The notes under the pieces: model-generated
Database searches by the model: none
Told to the model about the DNA's origin: nothing
Seen by the model: only the letters and a program-made list of their open reading frames with translations
NCBI GenBank assembly: GCA_009776385.1
Contig: WRFT01000049.1
Location: 1 to 10,234 of the forward strand
Length of the DNA: 10,234 nucleotides
From: Clostridia bacterium
GTDB taxonomy: Bacteria; Bacillota; Clostridia; Christensenellales; Aristaeellaceae
Direction of reading: 5' to 3'
Shown here: positions 1-6,636 of the stretch, piece after piece
Layout: each line of letters starts with the position of its first letter
How positions within the stretch are numbered: the stretch's first letter is position 1
Made by a program: the position numbers and the translations under genes

Positions 1-384
1 CAAAGCAATAACCGTTACCATTGGGGAATATGCCTGCGGGACGGTCAGATGATCGGTTCCGTGGGAGTTATCATGACGGCGGAATATGATTTTAAAGCCG
101 AAATAGGTTATTGCATTGGCCGTAACTGGTGGGGGCAAGGCTATACATCCGATGCTGTCGGGGCTGTTCTTGATTATATGTTTCAAAACACCGATATCGA
201 ACGGATAGAGGCTTATCATTCCGGCCAAAACCCCGCTTCGGGCCGGGTGATGGCCAAGGCGGGTATGACGCATGAAGGGTTTGCGCGGCACAAGTACAAA
301 AACCGTGACGGTTTTCAAGACTGCCATCTGTATGGCATTATACGGGAAGAATGGGAGGGGCGTAAACCATGCACATTACCGTGA
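1..384 (+). CDS. GNAT family N-acetyltransferase, RimJ/RimL type (5' truncated by window edge)
   Basis: The reading frame is open from base 1 to the TGA at 382-384, giving 127 visible residues, so the start and the first part of the fold lie outside the window. An internal ATG at 49 is not the true start, because the sequence before it already reads as GNAT fold. Visible signs of the family are strand 4 (GYCIGRNWWGQGYTSDA), which holds the acetyl-CoA pyrophosphate-binding loop of the Q/R-x-x-G-x-G/A type followed by helix 3, then IERIEAYHSGQNPASGRVMAKAGM, the usual strand 5/helix 4 signature of RimJ/RimL-like enzymes, and a C-terminal EGFARHKYKNRDGFQDCHLYGI segment. Such enzymes move an acetyl group from acetyl-CoA to a protein N-terminus, an antibiotic or a small amine; the substrate cannot be told here. 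It overlaps the following cupin gene by 16 bases, so the two are probably translated together. Confidence 0.93.
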   Translation, partial: QSNNRYHWGICLRDGQMIGSVGVIMTAEYDFKAEIGYCIGRNWWGQGYTSDAVGAVLDYMFQNTDIERIEAYHSGQNPASGRVMAKAGMTHEGFARHKYKNRDGFQDCHLYGIIREEWEGRKPCTLP

Positions 385-629
385 GAAAGGCGACCGAAGC
401 GGATATCGCCATGCTGCAAAACAAACCCACCTGGGGCTGCGGTGTTTCCGAGTTTGATTGGTATTATGACTGTAACGAAGTCTGCTGGCTCACCCAAGGC
501 GAGGTGATCGTGACCTATTCGGGCGGCAGCGTGTCCTTTGGCGCGGGCGACTATGTGGCGTTTCCGGAAGGGTTGGCTTGCGTATGGAAAGTGACGAAAC
601 CGGTTCAGAAGCATTATTTGTTTTGCTGA
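369..629 (+). CDS. Small DUF861/EutQ-like single-domain cupin protein
   Basis: This is a complete 86-residue protein. The ATG at 369 lies inside the end of the acetyltransferase gene and has a GGGAGGGG ribosome site at 353-360, which supports this start and translational coupling. The sequence matches the pattern of small Clostridial DUF861 (Cupin_3) proteins: an N-terminal strand, a tryptophan-containing segment, then SEFDWYYDCNEVCWLTQGEV (cupin motif 1) and SFGAGDYVAFPEGLACVWKV (motif 2), ending in PVQKHYLF. The fold is a small beta-barrel in the cytosol. The usual histidine metal ligands of motif 1 are absent and only acidic residues are there, so it may be a binding or non-metal cupin. 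Relatives include (S)-ureidoglycine aminohydrolase and EutQ domains, but single-domain members have no agreed role. No specific function is assigned. Confidence 0.88.
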   Translation: MHITVRKATEADIAMLQNKPTWGCGVSEFDWYYDCNEVCWLTQGEVIVTYSGGSVSFGAGDYVAFPEGLACVWKVTKPVQKHYLFC

Positions 630-686
630 TAATCTAACGCTTCGCAGGTTGCATCCCAGCCGGCCTCTGCCACATCGCGGCATTTG
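630..686. other. Short convergent intergenic gap
   Basis: These 57 bases separate the convergent cupin and kinase genes. I looked for a shared bidirectional terminator and found only weak, broken GC pairings (GCCG with CGGC across a long loop) and no T-run on either strand. No confident terminator is called. Confidence 0.5.
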
Positions 687-2174
687 TTAGGACTCTTCTG
701 CCGCCATCATGGGTTTCAACCGCTCATACAGCTCACGGTAATCCGCATATCTTTTATCATAAACAGCCTGATGCTTGGCATCCGGCGTATTTTCCCGCTT
801 CATCGGCACAGTATGTCCCACCACATCCTCAAAGTTCTTAAAAAGGCCGACACCCACGCCGGCCAGCATGGCCGCGCCCCATGCCGTGGCGGTATCGCTT
901 GCGCGTACCTGAACGCGGTGTCCGGTAACGTCACTCTTTATCTGTGTCCATACCGGGCTGTTGGCGCTGCCGCCCATGGCGGAAAGCACATCGGGATTCG
1001 CGCCCGCCCGTTCTGCCGTTTCCAAGTTATGCCGCAAGGCAAAGGCTACCCCTTCCATCACCGCACGGATAAGATGCGGCGTCGTTTTTTGGTAATCCAA
1101 TCCAAAAAAAACGCCCTTGGCTTCCGGATTCCATATGGGGCTTCGTTCACCGGCCATATACGGCAGAAAAATCAAGCCATCGCTTCCGGGGGGAACCGTA
1201 TCGGCACAAGCGCTCATCTCCTCGAAGCTGAGATGCGGGCAGACTGTCTTCCTGAGCCATTTGAAGGCGCCGCCTCCTCCCGTGGTGCCGCCTTGTAAAA
1301 GCCAGCGTTCGGGCACCACATGAAAACCAAGAATCAAACGGGGATCCGATATATATCTGTCGATACACAGGCTCATACCGCCCGCCTGGCCCCCCTGTTC
1401 CTGGGTTTGACCATGGCTGATGACTCCGGCGCCCAATGTGCCGCAAGCCGCGTCTAAACCGCCCGCCACAACGGGCGTGCCCTCGCATAAGCCGGTTGCT
1501 AAAGTGGCAGCCCGCTGAACCTTCCCCACCACGGCGTGGCTCGGTACGATATCCGGCAAGAGACCGGACCGCAGGCCGAGGCGCGCGGCCATTTGGTAAT
1601 CCCACTGTCCTCGGCGGGTATCAAAGCAGCATAATCCGTAGCCCTGTGATAAATCCTGGGTCATGACACCGGTTAACCGATAAACAATGAAGCTGTTGGA
1701 TTGTAAAATAGCCGCGGCGTTATCGTATGCCTCCCGGCAGTGATTCTTATACCATAAAATTTTGGGCAATGTATAACCGGGTTGAAGGGGATTACCGCAT
1801 AATTCAAATAACTCCTGTTCGGGAACCAAGCGCTTCACGGCGTCACATTCGGCTATAGAGCGGGTATCCGTCCATATGGGTGTTGGTAACAAAACACGCC
1901 CCTGCGCATCCAATGCTACCGCGGACCAGCTTTGACCGCCCACACCGATACCCGCAATCGTTTCAGGACGAATGCTGTTTTTTGAAAGTATGGCTGAGAC
2001 GGTATGGCAGATCGCCTGCCACCACATATCCGGCTGCTGCTGCGCCCAGCCGGGCCGCGGACAGTCAACGGCGTATTCCTCGTTCGCTTGTGCCACGACA
2101 ACACCATCGGGCGTAAAAAGGGTTGCCCTGCACGCAGACGTCCCGATATCAATTCCCAACAAATACAGACTCAT
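687..2174 (-). CDS. FGGY-family carbohydrate kinase, xylulokinase-like
   Basis: This is a complete 495-residue kinase, the normal length for the FGGY family. The start at 2174 is chosen because an AGGAAGGG ribosome site (2182-2189) lies seven bases upstream and the protein then begins MSLYLLGIDIGTSACRATLF, the family's N-terminal phosphate-binding strand; an upstream in-frame ATG at 2198 would only add an unconserved tail. The N-terminal FGGY domain is about residues 3-255 and the C-terminal one about 260-490. The likely catalytic base is Asp241 in VVAGGLDAACGTLGAG. The C-terminal domain shows GGTTGGGGAFKW (295-306), LPYMAGERSPIWNP and AMGGSANSPVW (399-409, adenosine contact). Family members transfer the ATP gamma-phosphate to a sugar such as D-xylulose. 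The GQMHG substrate motif of E. coli XylB is replaced by GGQSWSA (79-85), and an inserted-looking QEQGGQAGGMS follows the catalytic region, so another ketose or polyol is possible. It lies 56 bases downstream of the surface-protein gene on the same strand. Confidence 0.92.
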   Translation of the reverse strand: MSLYLLGIDIGTSACRATLFTPDGVVVAQANEEYAVDCPRPGWAQQQPDMWWQAICHTVSAILSKNSIRPETIAGIGVGGQSWSAVALDAQGRVLLPTPIWTDTRSIAECDAVKRLVPEQELFELCGNPLQPGYTLPKILWYKNHCREAYDNAAAILQSNSFIVYRLTGVMTQDLSQGYGLCCFDTRRGQWDYQMAARLGLRSGLLPDIVPSHAVVGKVQRAATLATGLCEGTPVVAGGLDAACGTLGAGVISHGQTQEQGGQAGGMSLCIDRYISDPRLILGFHVVPERWLLQGGTTGGGGAFKWLRKTVCPHLSFEEMSACADTVPPGSDGLIFLPYMAGERSPIWNPEAKGVFFGLDYQKTTPHLIRAVMEGVAFALRHNLETAERAGANPDVLSAMGGSANSPVWTQIKSDVTGHRVQVRASDTATAWGAAMLAGVGVGLFKNFEDVVGHTVPMKRENTPDAKHQAVYDKRYADYRELYERLKPMMAAEES

Positions 2175-2230
2175 TCTACGGCCCTTCCTACATGGCAAAG
2201 GTTTTATAAAGTATATATCTTTCTATTCTT
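2175..2230 (-). promoter_or_regulatory. Kinase leader: ribosome site and possible weak promoter
   Basis: This 56-base gap lies between the end of the surface-protein gene and the kinase start. It holds the AGGAAGGG ribosome site (2182-2189, minus strand) and an A/T-rich stretch with TATATACT (2210-2217) and TATAAA (2203-2208) on the minus strand that could act as a -10 box. No good -35 box stands at the right distance, and there is no hairpin plus T-run that would end the upstream transcript. Read-through from the surface-protein gene is therefore as likely as an own promoter. Confidence 0.3.
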
Positions 2231-5200
2231 CTATTTCACCGTAAAAGTCTTTTTGGCCGCCTTATTACTCCCGTCCGCCGCCGCAGCTGTGATGGTTACT
2301 TTTCCGGCTTTAAGAAATTTTACGTTTCCGTTTTTATCTACCGTCGCGATTGCCGAATTACTCGTAGACCATGTAACCCCCGTATTGTCTGCGTTCACCG
2401 GAACTACAATCGCCATCATCTTGACGGACATCCCGACCGGCTGCGTTGCCCCCACCTTGACGAACTTGACACTCGTTACTTTCTGCGGCAGCACCGTCAC
2501 CTTGCATGCCGCGGTTTTGCCATTCACACTCGTTGCCGTAATTGTACAAGTGCCCGGCATATTTCCCGCCTTGACCAGCCCTGTCGCGCTGACCGCGGCG
2601 ATGGCTTGGTTGCTCGTCGTCCACTTCACCGTCTTGAAGTCTGTGGTCGAAGGGATAAATGTGACCTTGAGCTGTAGTGTTTTACCCTTGGCTAAACCGG
2701 CGCTTGTTTTATTTAGTTTAATACCCGTCTCGTAGATGGGTGTGACATTGATTACGGCTTTTGCGATCTTCTCGCCGTCCTTGGTTTTTGCGGTAATCGT
2801 GGCGGCACCGCCGGCCACGCCCGTCACAACACCTTTGCTTGATACAGTCGCCACTTTCTTGTTGCTCGATGTCCATGTTACCGCCTTGGTCGTCGCGTCT
2901 GACGGGGTTATGATAGGTATCAAGGTCACTTTCGCTTTACGGGCGATGGTTACGGCGGTCTTATTAAGCTTGATGCCCTCTACCTTTGCCTTAACGGTAA
3001 TTGTTTTGCTCACTGTTGTCGCCTTCTTCGCGCCCGCGAGTGTGTAGGTGGTCTTAATCGTCGTCTTACCCGCGCCAACAAAGACAATAGAGTTCCCCTC
3101 AATGACAGCGACCTTGGTGTTGCTGGACGTCATTTTTGGGTTTGATCCTTTCGGGACAGCTTGCACCTGAATGGAAGTGAGTTTAAACGCAATGGAAGGA
3201 ATATTTTTGGGCTGGTAGGAACCAACAAGCGGATACTTAACCGTTATGGTGCATGATGCCGTCTCTGTACTACCCCCTATCAGCGGTATCACGGCTGTTA
3301 TGGTGGCGCTGCCTGCTTTGATTCCCGTTACAATACCCGCTGTATTGACTGCAGCAACAGCAGTGTTGCTGCTCTTCCATGTGACGGCTTTAGCGGTATC
3401 TCTCGCCGCAGCCGGTGTCATGGTGGGAGTTAATGTGAAGGTTTTACCCACATGAACATCTTGCGCGGTTTTGTTTAGCACGGCGGCCGGTACATAAACC
3501 GTGCATACCGCTTTGAACCCGCCGTCCGTCGCGGTGGCGGTAATCACTGCGCTTCCCGCTTTAACGCCTTGCACCACCCCGGCATTGGTAACCGTGGCTA
3601 CCGCGGGGTTGCTGCTGACCCATGTAATAGACTTATTTGCCGCATTGGAAGGAGATATGATAGCCTTTAAAGTGAGCGTCTTCTCTTTTTTCACAAAGAT
3701 GGTTGCATTATTTAGCGTTACCCCTTTTACCGGAGGCCCCACCGTTACGATACAGGAGGCCTTAAAGCCGCTTTCCTGGGTTGTGACCGTGATCGTGGTA
3801 CTTCCCGCCTTTATACCTGTTACCACTCCCCCTCCTGTGACAGTAGCGACGGTGGTGTCGCTGCTTGTCCAGGCAACATTCTTGTTACCCGCGTTGGCGG
3901 GGGAGATGGCAGCCGTTAAGGTAATGCTCTTCCCCGTGTGAATGGGGGCCGATGTCTTATTCACTGTTACCCCCGCTACCTTCGGTAATACCGTAACTTT
4001 ACAGGTGGCTATAACGTTATGCTCGGTTGCCGCGGTGATGGTTGCAATTCCTTGCCCCTTAGCGGTAACAACACCGACCGCGCTGACCGTCGCGACCGTC
4101 GTATCGGAGCTCTTCCAAGTCATTTTCGGCGCAACCGCGTTGACCGGCAAATAGGAGGCGGAAAGGCTGCATGTGTTGCCGATAATTACCGTCGCGCTTG
4201 TAGGTAACAGGCGCATTGTGTCTACAACGGGTGAATCGCCCGTAGGGAATAAACCGGCTCCAAACCGATCGGAATCTATGTTGTTATATCCATGATGGGG
4301 AATTTCATGATCCTTCTTTAGAAAGTAAGTATAGCGGGGGACATAGTCATCCCAATTATCCCATGTAACATCCACATGGTACCATTGACCATCTATCATC
4401 ACGGCGTTCCAGCCATGATTCATCCCATCAGATTGTATGGTAATACACTGGAGTCCGGCTTCTATGCAAAGCATCCGGTAAGCTTCAGAAAAGCTGTTGC
4501 AAACTCCTTTGCCATTGAGGAGTACGCCATCGGCATGGTAGTAAGTATAAGAGTAATCGTATATGGCGTTTTTTATCAGCCAATCATGCAGTACACGCGC
4601 TTTTTCAGTTTGTGACATACCGGGTAAGATTTCATCGGCAACAATCTGCTTCACTTTCCCGGGCACTGTCAACGCTGAAGGAGACGCCGAATCAGTGACA
4701 TCATACATTGTCGTCTGCAGAATAACATAGTACTGACTCGCCGTGTCATAGATAAAGGCATTCACCCAATAAAGGCTGGGTGCGGCGGCGCTTTTCACAC
4801 CGTAGGTCAAGTTGTTATTTCTTGATAAAGAACTTTTATACTCGTAGACACCCGATGAAGAGCCACCCTCAGCGACTGATGTAACCTTCACCACGCCAAA
4901 CTGGTAGTTATACACGCCATCGCCGCCCACTGTTACGGCCGTCCATGTGGACGCGGCCCCTACCGTCAGATAAGGCGTGTTTAACATAAGATACGCTATC
5001 TTTAACTCATTGATCGCGGCGAGAGGGAGCACGAGGGTGAGCTCCGAATTTTTATCTTTACCAAGATACCCCTGCGCGACAATGCCGCCGCCATGCCAGG
5101 TATCCAAGCCGGGAATTTGGCTTAAATCCGGGGACGCAACCGGTAAACCCTGTTGCGCGATGGATGCGGAAACCGCGATAGGCGCGCTTTGAGCCGTGCA

Positions 5201-6340
5201 TTGTGCGCCGGCAGCATCCGTCACGGTAACGGATACATGGTATTGCCCGGCTTCTTGGAATGTCCACTTAAAAGCATTCGATTCCCGGGGTGAAAACTCC
5301 TGATATACCTCGCTTTCCGAGATGAGGCTGAATAAAAAAGTATACGGCGCCACCCCGCCTTCAACCGAAGCGGCCCATTCTGTTTCATATCCTGTTCGCA
5401 ACGTCCGGTTCGGATTGAATATTGATACAGCCAACGGATCCGGGTCAATGGTTTTGTTTTGATTTGCGGTTGCGTACAAGGTCTCATTTCCTTGAGATGA
5501 TTCATCCATCCCTTGTACCTCAGCGCACCACGCTGTCTCGTGTATGTTTTCCGGTCCAAGCGCAGGCTCAGGCGCCGGTTCCGGTGTGGACTCCGGCTCG
5601 GCAGGCGCTTCATCTGCTTGCAAAAAAGTAAAATTCAACGGCAATAAGGGTACCGCGGAATCATTTTTATAGAACAAGGTGCCTGTGGATTGGCAGCACA
5701 AGGATAGATAGTTGCTTATTTCATCCTCCGACATGGGGCGCAGGTTTTTTACGGAAACATACGCGGTTTGTACAATGCTATCTGCAGAGAATGCCACAAG
5801 CAGGCAATCGTTTGATCTTCCGGTATGTCTGCGAGATATCGCATAGCCGGTACCCTTAGAAAGTGTGGCAAACGCCTGGTCACCGGGGTTATTATGTAAG
5901 GATGCGCCTTCGGTGATGGAGACCCAACCTTTCGTGAAGGAGGGGCTATATGACGCGTTTCGTGTGGTATCGATGACCGGCCATTCCGCCTCCGGTTCGG
6001 GTGTGCTTTCCGCTGTGGGCTCCATGGTTGGTTCCGAAGTCGGCGTGGGTATCGGTTCTTTGACAGGTTCCGGTGTAGTTTCTTCGACAAGTTCCGAAGG
6101 CGGCACGGGAGTGGGTGTCGGCTCACCGGTAGGCTCAAGTGTGGGCAACGGTTCTTTGACAGGTGCAGGCGTCGGCGCAGGTGTGGGTGCAGGCTCTATT
6201 GTAGGCGTAGGTTCAGGTATACCTTCGTTAAATGCGGAAGCAACGGTATCCCCGTCAAGATTATCTGATGCCAATGACAACATGAAGGGCATAACAGTTG
6301 TTAGAAGAGCTAAGCATAACGCTAAGGCTTTGGTTTTCAT
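2231..6340 (-). CDS. Secreted multidomain transglutaminase-like protein with SH3-like, PKD-like and eight Big_2 domains
   Basis: This is a 1369-residue exported protein. The start at 6340 is set by a GGAGG site (6348-6352) seven bases upstream and by the signal peptide that follows: MKTK, a hydrophobic core, and likely cleavage after LSLA (about residue 24). Domains in order are a Pro/Thr/Glu linker (41-119), an SH3-like domain (about 137-203, ending AYVSVKNLRPM), a second short Pro/Glu linker (243-262), a PKD/Ig-like module (about 303-392), a second beta-rich module (about 455-550), a transglutaminase-like domain (about 565-690) and eight Ig-like Big_2 repeats (706-1369). The thiol triad is visible as Cys614 (GKGVCNSF), His642 (NHGWNAV) and Asp657 (HVDVTWD), so the domain could be active as a peptidase, crosslinking or amidase-like enzyme; family members vary. 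There is no LPXTG motif, SLH domain or C-terminal membrane segment, so the protein is either released or held by SH3/Big_2 binding to the wall. Its role in adhesion, matrix or wall remodelling is inference. Confidence 0.93.
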   Translation of the reverse strand: MKTKALALCLALLTTVMPFMLSLASDNLDGDTVASAFNEGIPEPTPTIEPAPTPAPTPAPVKEPLPTLEPTGEPTPTPVPPSELVEETTPEPVKEPIPTPTSEPTMEPTAESTPEPEAEWPVIDTTRNASYSPSFTKGWVSITEGASLHNNPGDQAFATLSKGTGYAISRRHTGRSNDCLLVAFSADSIVQTAYVSVKNLRPMSEDEISNYLSLCCQSTGTLFYKNDSAVPLLPLNFTFLQADEAPAEPESTPEPAPEPALGPENIHETAWCAEVQGMDESSQGNETLYATANQNKTIDPDPLAVSIFNPNRTLRTGYETEWAASVEGGVAPYTFLFSLISESEVYQEFSPRESNAFKWTFQEAGQYHVSVTVTDAAGAQCTAQSAPIAVSASIAQQGLPVASPDLSQIPGLDTWHGGGIVAQGYLGKDKNSELTLVLPLAAINELKIAYLMLNTPYLTVGAASTWTAVTVGGDGVYNYQFGVVKVTSVAEGGSSSGVYEYKSSLSRNNNLTYGVKSAAAPSLYWVNAFIYDTASQYYVILQTTMYDVTDSASPSALTVPGKVKQIVADEILPGMSQTEKARVLHDWLIKNAIYDYSYTYYHADGVLLNGKGVCNSFSEAYRMLCIEAGLQCITIQSDGMNHGWNAVMIDGQWYHVDVTWDNWDDYVPRYTYFLKKDHEIPHHGYNNIDSDRFGAGLFPTGDSPVVDTMRLLPTSATVIIGNTCSLSASYLPVNAVAPKMTWKSSDTTVATVSAVGVVTAKGQGIATITAATEHNVIATCKVTVLPKVAGVTVNKTSAPIHTGKSITLTAAISPANAGNKNVAWTSSDTTVATVTGGGVVTGIKAGSTTITVTTQESGFKASCIVTVGPPVKGVTLNNATIFVKKEKTLTLKAIISPSNAANKSITWVSSNPAVATVTNAGVVQGVKAGSAVITATATDGGFKAVCTVYVPAAVLNKTAQDVHVGKTFTLTPTMTPAAARDTAKAVTWKSSNTAVAAVNTAGIVTGIKAGSATITAVIPLIGGSTETASCTITVKYPLVGSYQPKNIPSIAFKLTSIQVQAVPKGSNPKMTSSNTKVAVIEGNSIVFVGAGKTTIKTTYTLAGAKKATTVSKTITVKAKVEGIKLNKTAVTIARKAKVTLIPIITPSDATTKAVTWTSSNKKVATVSSKGVVTGVAGGAATITAKTKDGEKIAKAVINVTPIYETGIKLNKTSAGLAKGKTLQLKVTFIPSTTDFKTVKWTTSNQAIAAVSATGLVKAGNMPGTCTITATSVNGKTAACKVTVLPQKVTSVKFVKVGATQPVGMSVKMMAIVVPVNADNTGVTWSTSNSAIATVDKNGNVKFLKAGKVTITAAAADGSNKAAKKTFTVK
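2234..4225 (-). repeat. Array of eight tandem Big_2 (bacterial Ig-like) domains
   Basis: The last 664 residues of the secreted protein consist of units of about 80-85 residues starting near residues 706, 788, 872, 953, 1038, 1121, 1204 and 1288. The shared pattern is V-x-LNKT, a GK-T/S-x-x-L strand, an I-x-P-x-x-A turn, the WxSS/TSN-x-x-VATV core, GVVTGxKAGxATITA and a closing VTV strand. The copies differ strongly at the DNA level, so this is an old expansion rather than a recent duplication. Unit 5 (about 1038-1119) is degenerate and lacks the core tryptophan. Big_2 repeats are known from adhesins and polysaccharide- or wall-associated proteins, where they act as spacers or ligand-binding modules. 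Confidence 0.92.
5984..6220 (-). repeat. Low-complexity Pro/Thr/Glu linker coding region
   Basis: Residues 41-119 of the secreted protein are dominated by EPTPTP/EPAP-type units. The block VKEP-[LI]-PT occurs twice (residues 61-67 and 93-99), and at the DNA level the 16-base string CGGTTCTTTGACAGGT (plus strand) recurs at 6053-6068 and 6149-6164. Such linkers commonly span the cell wall between the signal peptide and the folded domains. Confidence 0.85.
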
Positions 6341-6436
6341 GATAAGACCTCCACGCGAACATCGGTTTATACTAAAAAAGTAGTCCGTGGCATGCCAACA
6401 AAACAAAGCATGGCCTCTGGGCAACCTCTTGCTTTT

Positions 6437-6464
6437 ATTATACCGTTTTTACCCTTTACAACAA
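6437..6464 (-). promoter_or_regulatory. Candidate sigma-A promoter of the secreted-protein gene
   Basis: On the minus strand a perfect -10 box TATAAT (6437-6442) is preceded, after a 16-base spacer, by TTGTTG (6459-6464), which keeps the TTG half of a -35 box. This would give an untranslated leader of roughly 90 bases before the ATG at 6340. The -35 match is weak, so the call rests mainly on the -10 box and its position. Confidence 0.5.
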
Positions 6465-6493
6465 TAGGCTTTACGATGCTATTGAAAATAATA

Positions 6494-6565
6494 AAACTAA
6501 AGGTATTAAAACTGAAAATTAAAAGTAAGGCAAAAGCCAAGGTAAAAGCAAAAATGGAAAGCAAA
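6494..6565. repeat. A-rich degenerate hexanucleotide (AARNNN) tract
   Basis: On the plus strand AAA or AAG triplets occur at 6494 and 6500 and then, after a three-base phase shift, at exact six-base steps from 6509 to 6551 and again at 6563, with GAA at 6557 in the missing slot. Within it are near-identical direct repeats AAGGCAAAAGC (6527-6537) and AAGGTAAAAGC (6539-6549). The tract lies between the two divergent promoter candidates. It may be a decayed microsatellite, an upstream element or a protein-binding site; nothing in the sequence decides. Confidence 0.6.
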
Positions 6566-6577
6566 AACGGACAGATG

Positions 6578-6603
6578 CATTCCGTCCCGGCGAATGGTAT
6601 ACT
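6578..6603 (+). promoter_or_regulatory. Candidate extended -10 promoter and operator-like repeat of the GH67-GH2 operon
   Basis: TGGTATACT (6595-6603) is an extended -10 element of the TG-N-TATAAT type, about 33 bases before the GH67 start. No consensus -35 box stands 17 bases upstream (ATGCAT at 6575-6580), which is usual for extended -10 or activator-dependent promoters. Just upstream, CATTC (6578-6582) and GAATG (6592-6596) form an inverted repeat with a nine-base centre that overlaps the spacer and could be a regulator site. This reading is inference from sequence pattern only. Confidence 0.42.
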
Positions 6604-6636
6604 AGTACAACATAACCGCTATTCGGGAGGTATTTT

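Larger units (their letters stand above)
6341..6636. promoter_or_regulatory. Divergent intergenic control region
   Basis: These 296 bases separate two divergently transcribed genes and are clearly richer in A/T than the flanking coding DNA. They contain the surface-protein ribosome site (6348-6352, minus), a perfect 10-base palindrome TGGCATGCCA (6388-6397), a minus-strand promoter candidate (-10 at 6437-6442), an A-rich six-base periodic tract (6494-6565), a plus-strand promoter candidate (-10 at 6598-6603) and the GH67 ribosome site (6625-6630). Frames running through it on both strands lack convincing ribosome sites and are not called as genes. Confidence 0.75.

Noticed and set aside
369..425. 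Cupin N-terminus ITVRKATEADIAML resembles the first strand of a GNAT acetyltransferase, suggesting a chimera or second acetyltransferase start
   Set aside because: Small DUF861 cupins in Clostridia begin with a similar strand, and the sequence continues directly into the family's conserved W-x-C-x-VSEFDWYYD segment.
630..686. Possible bidirectional terminator between the cupin and kinase genes
   Set aside because: The stems are short and broken and there is no T-run on either strand.
2004..4154. A series of plus-strand frames of 70-243 residues rich in Val, Thr, Ala and Leu that look like membrane proteins
   Set aside because: They are antisense shadows of the Big_2 repeats, whose Thr/Val/Ala/Lys codons read as hydrophobic residues on the other strand. 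They have no ribosome sites and the minus-strand frame has clear domains.
5865..6383. Plus-strand 172-residue frame with Gly/Val/Ser repeats
   Set aside because: It is the reverse reading of the Pro/Thr/Glu linker and signal peptide of the secreted protein; low complexity only.
6367..6564. Minus-strand 65-residue hydrophobic frame rich in Phe and Leu
   Set aside because: It is the reverse reading of the A-rich tract, lies over the candidate promoter of the secreted-protein gene and has no convincing ribosome site.
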